Source: Epiperipatus broadwayi (taxonomy: Eukaryota > Onychophora > Udeonychophora > Euonychophora > Peripatidae). Taken from it: 64,000 nucleotides of DNA. The translations under genes were made by a program, and so were the position numbers. Within the stretch, counting starts at the first letter, position 1; every line of letters starts with the position of its first letter. The stretch is taken from the NCBI GenBank assembly GCA_028023455.1, contig JAQFVV010012508.1, positions 3,903,877 through 3,967,876 on the forward strand, read 5' to 3'. The notes beneath the pieces are model-generated. The model had not been told where the DNA came from and did not search any database. It worked only from the letters and a program-made list of their open reading frames with translations. Positions 56,106-64,000 of the stretch are shown in pieces.

Positions 56106-56109
56106 TTAA

Positions 56110-57130
56110 TAAAATAAATTATGCCAATTACATTAGCAACCTTCTTATATAAGTATAGTCCTTTTAATTCCAGAAGGTCCAAAACAAAACAATAATAGGT
56201 AAAGATGATTTTCACAGCGATTATGCTAATCAATCCCTTTACTACTAGTACATTCACATGTACCACATTTGTTGCCTTAGTTTGTTATTTGACATTTTTG
56301 TGATGCTATTTTTTAACTTTTTCTGTAGAAATTTTTTTTTTGAAAGATTTCAAACCATTCCTTAATCAGATCTCTTCCTTATATGTGTATCTTTTCAGTG
56401 AAAGCTATCGTCATTACATTTTTTAAGAGTATTTTTGAAATAGTTTTTATAATATATATGGGGTATGCCTGAATCACAAATATCGTGTTCATTTTGACTA
56501 TTAAATATTTTTAAGAGATGTTATTATTCATTTCCATTGCACACCCATCCTAACAAAAGTGTTCTTTTATTGCAGTAGATTCAGTAGAAGTTTCCCCAGA
56601 AAACTGAAGAATCTATCAAATAATCTTACGAGTTTGCCAGCACATTTATGGCATATTATGGGATGTAGTTCAAAGATATTTATTCACTGCTTTACAACTT
56701 CATTTATAAAGTTTTAAATTGTTTAAAAAATAGTAAAAATTTAAATGAGCCGCATTTTTATAATAGATTCTTTCAATAATTAAACTTTTTTTTAAAAAAA
56801 AGTAAGATTTATTAGACAACTGAAGCAAAGATGTACGTTGAGAAGTTAAAATACAAAAGGAAAAAAAAAGCATGAATATAATATAGGTACATACATATAA
56901 TATAACTGTAAAAACCTGAACATTCAAAAGACTTGAGCGGGAAATAGTTTTAAAATAAATTATGAAAAATTGAATTCAACTTGAAAAGCAAGAACAGTCA
57001 ATAAATTTAAAAAACTTGATTAAGATGACATATTTTTTATATAAAGAATATAAATAAAAGTACAGTTTATTCAGATGGAATATGAATCTTAGACCAAGTG
57101 TCATTATGAAGAGATGCAAGCGACAGAGCA
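56110..57130. other. AT-rich spacer, nothing recognised
   Basis: No supported feature. Confidence 0.5.
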
Positions 57131-57142
57131 GAATCTCTAAGT

Positions 57143-57418
57143 TTAGCTTGCTGAAGAAGCAGTAGGAATATCTATAGAGTATTTTGAATGACCAAAAATA
57201 AGCTTATGTTTAGTCAACCATAAAGAGATTGTAAGGAAAATAGACAGTCTTATAGAAACATAAATTCCAAGTTTAATAGTGTTATGTACTGAAAAGGCAT
57301 CTCTAAAGTCAAGCGCAACATTGTCAATAACAAAATCTCTAATCGATTTAAGAGCGGGGCAGATATAAAGTAAAAGAGCGATTGTTTCTTCAGCAGAAGA
57401 ACAAAGTTGACAACACAA
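57143..57418 (-). pseudogene. LINE C-terminal zinc-knuckle fragment
   Basis: A 91-codon frame: CCQLCSSAEETIALLLYICP then ALKSIRDFVI. The arrangement CxxC-x3-EET-x7-CPAL-x3-R is the C-terminal zinc-binding region (zf-RVT type) of non-LTR reverse transcriptases, where the third ligand is usually His (H.L..CP) but is Leu here. The following hydrophobic stretch is typical of the tail region. Upstream frames on the same strand (57419-57486) have lost the RT core. Confidence 0.6.
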
Positions 57419-57499
57419 AGAGATCGAACCACCAAGAAAAGGCTTGTAGGAAGAGAGGCAAAGTTAAGCTTAATGAGGAAGTCCACATGTTTAGATTCA

Positions 57500-58340
57500 A
57501 GAAACCAAAGAAATCAAACTTTATCATAACAATATTTAAAAAATGTAATACTTGTGACTTAATAATAATGAGGAAGAAATGATAGAAATAAGAATAATAA
57601 AGTTGATATAATATATGATAATTATAGTGGTATGTCCTACACATAAAACAGTATAAGATTTATGTATTTTAAAAAAAAAGTTTGAAAGAAATCTATTGAT
57701 TCAAATGAACATTTACAAACTAGCAGTACAGAATTAGAAGACTGTTGTATTAATAAGAGAATACAAAAGGCAAATATAACCAATAAAATAACAATGCTTT
57801 GATACTGTATTTGAAAATAAATCTTAATGAATGATATAAAAAAAGATATGATTCATAAAAAGAAATAATTAAAAAGCCCCAATATATTTTCAAGGACGAA
57901 TTGCACAAAGCTTTTAAAATATGTAAAAAAAAAAAATTAATGATCTATTAATAATCAATGAAAGTTAATTAATTTTTTGCTTCTGCCATGATTTTATTTA
58001 CTAATACAAAATTTGATGAATATCAAATTGATTTGCAAATAGAATAAGCTAAGGATTTTTTAATAACGGGAATTTAAAGGATTTATTTTTTAGATTTTTT
58101 TTATTAATATGAGAGTAATGACAAGACAAATATAATCATACTTGTTAGATGATGTTTTAAATTAAAGTGGCAATCAATACAATAGTTCTATTAAACTGTT
58201 GTTTTTTTTTAAAAAATTCACTCAATCCAAATACCAAGTAATTTTGAGAAAAATGAACAATGCACCAGATTTGAATAATCATATTTTGATGTCATTGGTT
58301 TTTTTAATATAGTCATCTTGATCATTTGGTCAGGGTTGTT
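57500..58340. other. AT-rich spacer, nothing recognised
   Basis: No supported feature apart from possible upstream LINE remnants next to 57486. Confidence 0.5.
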
Positions 58341-58344
58341 ATTA

Positions 58345-58640
58345 TACCATTAAAACATCACAAGATCATCTTACAACAGTAGCAAAATTTCTCTCAACAA
58401 TACTGCTACTACTAAAAGCTTTAGTGATCAATAGATGATAGAAGTGATTTCCCTTTCAGTATCTCCTGATTGAAGATTCCTTACTGATGAATGCCTGAAG
58501 CTAGAAACTAGTTTGAGAATATTAGATAAGAAGGCATTACATAGGGATTGTGATGAACAACTTTCTAGAATCTACTGATTATTAGATCTTGTACTAGGTA
58601 GCATTATTGCAGGAAAAAAATGTGCTCCTGTTTTAAGCGC
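58345..58640 (+). mobile_element. Diverged HHR-A relative
   Basis: An inverted arm (AAACATCACAAGATCATC at about 58352, ACAATACTGCTACTACTAAA) precedes a sense unit. The unit has TTACTGATGAATGCCTGAAG (core at about 58482), AGAAACTAGTTTGAGAATAT and GTAGCATTATTGCAGGAAAA, and ends CTCCTGTTTTAAGCGC. Its stem I and core resemble the family but are diverged, so it may represent an older subfamily. The TSD is unclear. Confidence 0.6.
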
Positions 58641-58649
58641 ATTAGTTTA

Positions 58650-59625
58650 ATTCTTTCCACATTTTTGCCATTGCAATGAAATACGTATGTCCACTTTTCA
58701 AATCATTTTCTTTTTTATCTTTTAATTTTGCTAGACTGACAATATCTTAACACTAGAATTTTTTTCTTTCTAATTCTTGCAACCTTCTTCATCCTGAAAT
58801 TGATCTTAAATTATATGTGGCTAAATGAAAAATCCCTTCATATTCCAGAAACTGCCAAAGTTATTAAAATAAATGAAGGCAATTGGTGCCCACTATGGTA
58901 ACGAGTTGAACAGAAATGCATTATGGTAGTCATTCTCTTTTTCTGGATATCTTCTAAGTTTGTTGATGTGATGTAAAATAGTGTCTTTTTAGACTATCAA
59001 GTGTTTCTTGTATAGACCATCTATTTAAAAATTCTGATAGCCATCTACTTTTTACTCTTTATTACCTAAACCGGTTTCTTACCCTGATTAATTTCTTTTT
59101 TTTTCCATCCCATTTTAATAAAACTTAATTTATTAATTTCAGTAATCTTTTTTTATATTCCTCATTTTTGTTAGAAATACCTAAACAAACAAAAAATGTA
59201 AAATTTTTATTTTTTATTCCCTTTATTTTAATTTTTTTATCCCTGTACAATTTATTATATTTTGATATTTATATTCTACAAAATATTTTTTTTTCATTCT
59301 ATGTTATATTCAATTATTTATTTTTGCCCTGTTTCCCTCATATGTAAAGTATCTGTTTTTGCACTACATTAGTAATAAGTTTCTATGCTGTCATATATGC
59401 TTTTATATTTTGTATATTTTTATTACCATATAATTCTTAATTACTTTTTTTTTTATTCATATATTATTTTACATAGCTCATTTTTTTCTTCCTCTAACCA
59501 TCTTATTCATTATTTTCCTCCCACACCTCATAAAAATATTTTTGTCTATATTATTTTTATCCCAATTTTATATGTATATATAAAGCAATAGAAATATTTT
59601 TTCTCTCTATTAACTTTTTATATCC
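58650..59625. other. Pyrimidine-rich spacer
   Basis: From about 59090 to 59625 the plus strand is markedly T/C-rich, with many TTTTTATT runs. No coding or repeat assignment. Confidence 0.5.
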
Positions 59626-59629
59626 TAAA

Positions 59630-59860
59630 ACCTTTTTTAACTTGTGTAATTTGCTAATCTTGGAGGCTTTAAAAGATAAATATTTATTCCACATTTTTAT
59701 CCTCATTACAACTGTTATTATTTTAGAGTATTCATATGATAAATGAATGTAGAGCTGCTGTTCCATATCTTGCATCAATCAGCATGATAAGTTTATTGAT
59801 TTGTTTTTACTTCTTGAGTTTAAGACCAGAAAATGTCATGGTCTTTTTTTCTAAGATGCC
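59630..59860. repeat. Interspersed repeat G, copy 2
   Basis: Shares TTGGAGGCTTTAAAAGA, TTATTCATATG-like, TAAGTTTATTGATTTG and GAGTTTAAGACCAGAAAATG with 1551-1770. The order is kept, with many substitutions. Confidence 0.5.
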
Positions 59861-61199
59861 GATAGTTCTTAACTGACACATTGATAGAATTTAGTTGAAG
59901 AGAGGATAAATTAATATATCTATTATGGATACCTGTTTTCTTTTATATTTACAATTATGATGGACAAAATTAATCCCCCCCCCTCATTCTAAGAAGACTG
60001 CAAAATATGACTTTTTATAAAACATATCTGATCATTTTCAATTGAAGGAAAACTATATGAATTGGAACAACTATTAAATGGGACGTTGTTAAATTTTATG
60101 AATAAAAAAAATGAAGCAACAATTAATTTGAAAAACAGATAAGTGCTTTGCTATATAGACCCAAATAATGGAAACATATGAAGAAGGAAGACTATTGTGG
60201 AGATTGATAGTATAGTAAACAGAATGAGAAGATTAATTAGTCAACTTAAAGGAGGACATATCAAATGCAAATTTCATGTTATTCTCCTTCAAGTTCATAT
60301 TGTAATGATTTAGTATAGTGTTTTATATATAAATATGGAATGCTTTTTTGATAAGCCCAATCAGCATTTTAAAATTGGAACAAGGAACTATAATGCTAGA
60401 ATTGGAAAATGATTGAAAAATGTAAGTATTGAATAAGTTTGATTTTAGAGAAATTTTTGAAACAAAAAACACAAAATTATCTATGAAAATGCTAAATAGA
60501 AATGGACATAGAAGTATCAAAATTAGAATATAACATAATTAAATTATATTTTGACTATAAAATATGTGTATTTTTGAATACAAAAGTGACTATTGATTGA
60601 TGAGATATGAAATACATTTAAAGCTAGAAAAATAAAAAATATTAAGAAAGACAGAATTTATAATTGATAACATTCACTTTCAGAAACATAGCAATGAATT
60701 TAATTAAAGAAGTTGAAAAATAGTTCAGATTTGAATGAAACTAATACAAAGATAATTGATACCCCACTAAGAATGAAAACAAAATTATCAATTTATTAGT
60801 GTTAACTGATGCAAGCAATGTATGCAGAAAATAAAAAATATAAAATATTTTAAAGCAGCCCAATGAAGAAGAATAAAATATGTAGATTCTGTAAAATGTA
60901 CAAAAAAAAGATAATGATGAATTGCCAAAGTAAATCATATAGAGAAAATAAAAATTATTAGTATAATTGTTTTGAAAGGGATATTATTTCATCAATAAGA
61001 AAAGGCGATAGCATTACTAAAAAGGAGAATGACATCATAAAGTATATAGAGGAGTTCTATAAAGAACTACATAGTTACAAAGAACAGAAAGTATCTCCTA
61101 TAATAACAAGCATCATCTGAAATGCCAAGTACTTTTAATGGAGTGAGATATGCCATTGAATGTATGAAGATTGGAAAAGTTCCAGAAAGTAGTAGATTA

Positions 61200-61536
61200 A
61201 ACCACTAAACATCACATGGTCACCATTTCTTATGCTTTGTTCATAACTGTTATTAAAACTGGCAAAACTCTTCATACAGTAGTACCACTCAATGAAAGCC
61301 ACCGTAATCAATGGATGCCAGAAGACTGGTGCATAAAATCCCTATCTAGTGCCTACTCATCCAATATCCCCGGACTAGTTTCTGGCTTGTGGCTTTTATC
61401 AGTGAGGAACTTTGGATCTGAGAGCACTGCACCTAGATCTTAGGATAGAGATTTTATGCACAAGCCTTCTGGCATTCATTGATTACTCTTGGCTTGCTCT
61501 GAGTGGCACTACTGCATGGAGAGTTTTGCCTGTTTT
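61200..61536 (+). mobile_element. HHR-A element with 14-bp TSD, nested in RTE
   Basis: Perfect 14-bp TSD AAAGTAGTAGATTA at 61186-61199 and 61537-61550. The first 245 bp are the complement of the unit (from ACCACTAAACATCACATGG to AGAGCACTGCACCTAGATCT), including an antisense hammerhead. The rest is a short sense stretch from about 61447 (AGAGATTTTATGCACAAGCC) to GAGTTTTGCCTGTTTT. The sense arm lacks the hammerhead, so the only ribozyme is on the minus strand (about 61345-61405). The inverted arms form a hairpin. Confidence 0.9.
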
Positions 61537-62116
61537 AAAGTAGTAGATTATTGATATTTTACAAGTGGTAAGTGAAAAAATAGAAAAATTGTTGACAATA
61601 GCTATATATCACATATCTAAATAATGAGGATATACCAGATGATTAAGGAAAAAGCAGTAGTATATTGATTTTTGCAAAAGGTGAAAAAGAAAATGTTAGA
61701 AAATGCAAAAATATCAGTTCTCTTTCAGTTTTATGTCACATCTATACTAAAATCTTTACAATTTGTTTTCAGAGAACATATGGAATCAGATCAACTAAGA
61801 GAACCACCTGGAATCAAAACTAATTGTCGCACAATAGACTAACATACAAGAGACATTCTAGAAAGGTTCCTTGTCTTTGCTCATTGCTATTGTTTTAAGT
61901 AGATTATGGTAAGTCATTTAATTCTAGAAACATTTCTGCATTGATTAGTGCAAGATATTATCAAGTGGTGAAGAATTTTCATCATAGTGTAGTAGCAATG
62001 GTGTGACATTAAAGAGATCAAGATTAATGGAGATATTTTGCAAGGTGTTCTATTTCTCCAAAACTTTGTTCATCAATTTTATAACAAGTGTCTGTGATTT
62101 AAAATAGGAAGTTAAA

Positions 62117-62948
62117 TATTAATACTTGTTAATAAATTGTTTTTTCTCTTCACCAATACGCATGTGTTAGTGGAGCTGTAATTATAATATAATGTTTAAT
62201 ATTCCGCTTAGTGCTTTTGAGATTTAGTATTAACTGAAACACACAGGCTTATTATATACCTGTGTCTATATATGTAATATATAGGGTATATGAGCACAGA
62301 CTTTTACATGACCCACCGCTCTCCACACTATCTTATAATACTGATACACTTGAACACATCTGTTGAAAAGATAAATAATCACCAATATATGTATTTCATG
62401 CTAAACCAACAATCATCAGTATATCAAATCTCATACTCATAGCTTTATGAATGAAGATTGTTGTGATTTATTGTATACATATGCAAATGAGCTTGAATTT
62501 TTAATTAGTTAATCCATTGTTTGGAGAGAGCAAATCATGCCTCTCTTCTATTAATGGCACTGAGATCATTTGTTATGTAAAAAGCTTCTTTGACTTTTCT
62601 TTTTGGCATCACTCTCCTCTGTGCAAATTATTTGGGCAGAACTGGGTTCAAATACATGGCCTGTAGCTGCTTAGTAGTCCTAGAAGATCGATGTTCCTTC
62701 ATTTTTATTTTTAACCCTGTTGTATGCATCCCCGTGTTGGTAAATTCTTGTATTGATGTTGAGCTCAATGTTAGCACGTAATATTTATATAAGGCTATTA
62801 TGACATTAGTGCTATATAATTAGAAAAATAGGTTAAAGCTAAGAGTATGGTCGCTCTTATCTTTATAAAGTCGAATCTTACATTAAGATTTGTAGAGGTC
62901 TCTATTGTAATGCCACATGTACTAAGGTTATAGCCTTATATAAATATA
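62117..62948. mobile_element. 832-bp composite insertion with 13-bp TSD
   Basis: Perfect TSD ATAGGAAGTTAAA at 62104-62116 and 62949-62961. The insert holds an HHR-B' fragment (62228-62425, antisense, TAACTGAAACACACAGGCTT and TGTGAAAAG-type block) and a stretch ending in repeat E (62810-62948, AAGGTTATAGCCTTATATAA). Repeat E supplies the right terminus, so E is probably the mobilised element and B' a later or co-copied insertion. No coding sequence was recognised (62590-62781 is open but unremarkable). Confidence 0.75.
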
Positions 62949-63604
62949 ATAGGAAGTTAAAGAAATAAAAATAAGTGGAGTTTATTTGAATCATCTATAT
63001 TTTGCAGGGGATCTTTTTTTTTTTTGTAAATAAGATGTTGAAGCTTAAGGAACTGATACAAGAAAGAGTTTAAAGATAAATGCTGAAATGAATAAAGTAA
63101 TATTCAAAACATTTCAAAAAAGGAGATAATTGGGAATTAATAATAATGAATTAGAAGTTAATCAGGAAACATAATGGATGAAATTAATCATGAAATTAAA
63201 CATGGATGGAATCATTTTGATAATAATAACAATATTAAAAAGGATGTACGACTAGGTACTTAAAAAGGAAGAATTTATATATATATATCAATTTGGCTTA
63301 CCATTACTTACATATGAATGCTAAACAGAAGACCTTAGATCACAGTGAATTGTCTAGAAATGTATGTTGAGAGTAAAGGAAGGTGTTTAAAGAGAAATAC
63401 ATAGTTTAAATACAGATAAATATTACCAATATCATTCAACGAAAAGAAATGGCGATAAGCGGAGGGTTGAAGTTTTAAACTGGATTTCTAGAGATTGTAA
63501 AAAAAAAACTACATAGAGGATCTGTGTGTGAGGTAAATGAATAGAATAAGCAAATTTTCTAACGTGATACGGAAAAAATAATTTGTGGATTACTGAAATT
63601 AGAA

Positions 63605-64000
63605 TGCCTGCTTGAACTTCTTTCCAACTCCCAAACTATGAACTATTTTTTTCTTTTTTAAGGTATTTAATGAAATTAAATTTACTTTGATAGTGATTTT
63701 TATTCTACTATGCTTTGGTCAAGGTTTGAAAATGGTGAAGATAATGATATAATGATTAGAATACACTCGATTATTATTGTTTAAAAATTGTCAGTTTTTA
63801 ATTTGAAAGATTTTATGACTTAAAAGATCCTTTTGAGGTAAGTCTAGCAACAACTTGATCCTCAAATCGTCATACTTCCAAATTGTTTTTATTATCTTCT
63901 CGTCATCATTATCTCTGGGAGCCTGTATGTATACTTACATTTATCATCCATGCGGACATCTGTGTTTTATAGCTTATATATAGGGGGGAAAGGGAACTAA
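63605..64000. other. Spacer to the window end, nothing recognised
   Basis: No supported feature. Confidence 0.5.

Larger units (their letters stand above)
60040..63600 (+). pseudogene. Near-complete RTE pseudogene with two nested insertions
   Basis: Plus strand, broken frames, N to C. 60370-60410: GTRNYNARIGK (apurinic endonuclease, usually GDFNAKIG). 60600-60640: DHR-like LIDE and FKARKIKN. 61090-61190: MPSTFNGVRYAIECMKIGKV (usually EEVRYAIKSMKNGKAPG). 61700-61790: LSVLCHIYTKIFTICF (usually LLSVIYKIFTKII). 62030-62070: GDILQGVLFLQNF (usually RQGDTISPKLF). 62965-63010: EIKISGVYLNHLYFAGD (usually INGEYLNHLRFADD), so the active-site FADD is FAGD. 63360-63570: the C-terminal tail. Insertions 61200-61536 and 62117-62948 each have a clear TSD; removing them rejoins the order. 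The endonuclease N-terminus is too decayed to place exactly. Confidence 0.75.

Overview
This is a strongly AT-rich stretch of a metazoan (most likely invertebrate) nuclear genome. I see no convincing host gene. All recognisable coding sequence is decayed transposable-element protein, and most of the window is repeat remnants inserted into one another. The element mix points to an animal: RTE-type LINE fragments ending in TGATGA repeats, Penelope-like elements, a Tc1/mariner pseudogene, hAT, piggyBac-type and other TIR elements, tRNA-Gly-derived SINEs, and a short TTAGGG-like tract. I cannot name the phylum safely.

The most striking feature is a set of short, non-autonomous repeats that carry hammerhead (HHR) self-cleaving ribozyme motifs. 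I call them HHR-A, HHR-B and HHR-D. HHR-A (about ten copies) carries a type I HHR with a very short stem III. Four copies have perfect target-site duplications (TSDs) of 13-15 bp (4597-5193, 34215-34428, 41810-42368, 61200-61536), and a fifth has 12 of 13 bp (22459-22669). These TSDs show a sharply defined 3' end (GTTTTGCC plus a T-rich stretch) and a 5' end made of an inverted piece of the same unit. One copy (24045-24735) is a head-to-tail dimer with a 450-bp period. HHR-B (about ten copies, 2.6-62.4 kb) has the same plan: an inverted 5' arm, then a sense unit with a different hammerhead. HHR-D is a single 337-bp element with near-perfect 56-bp terminal inverted repeats around a third hammerhead-like fold. 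Hammerheads are known in Penelope-like elements and in animal retrozymes, and the window also holds two decayed Penelope-like coding remnants (45.65-45.92 kb and 52.08-53.56 kb), a possible source of the enzymes.

Layout. 0-10 kb: RTE 3' ends, HHR-A and HHR-B copies, and a LINE reverse-transcriptase pseudogene (6.4-7.9 kb). 12-20 kb: HHR-B, an RTE tail, a SPIN-like hAT remnant (14.7 kb), HHR-A, and the first tRNA-Gly SINE. 22-29 kb: HHR-A including the dimer, a 217-bp tandem duplication, a mariner pseudogene, a SINE, an RTE tail and HHR-B. 30-40 kb: two copies of a TTAA-flanked MITE, a LINE C-terminus, SINEs, HHR-A and HHR-D, and a 2.9-kb inverted-repeat-bounded region with a zinc-ribbon ORF. 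40-48 kb: HHR-A nested in HHR-B, and two opposed copies of a 1-kb element with CACCTGGGTCTC ends. 48.6-50.8 kb: an RTE reverse transcriptase split by a 1.35-kb TIR element that holds the telomere-like tract. 52-53.6 kb: a Penelope-like pseudogene split by an RTE tail. 55.3-56.1 kb: a hAT MITE inside a foldback element. 60-63.6 kb: a near-complete RTE pseudogene split by two insertions, each with a clear TSD.

The nested insertions give relative ages: RTE and Penelope-like coding copies are older than the elements that split them, and HHR-A was active after HHR-B and after the RTE copies it interrupts.
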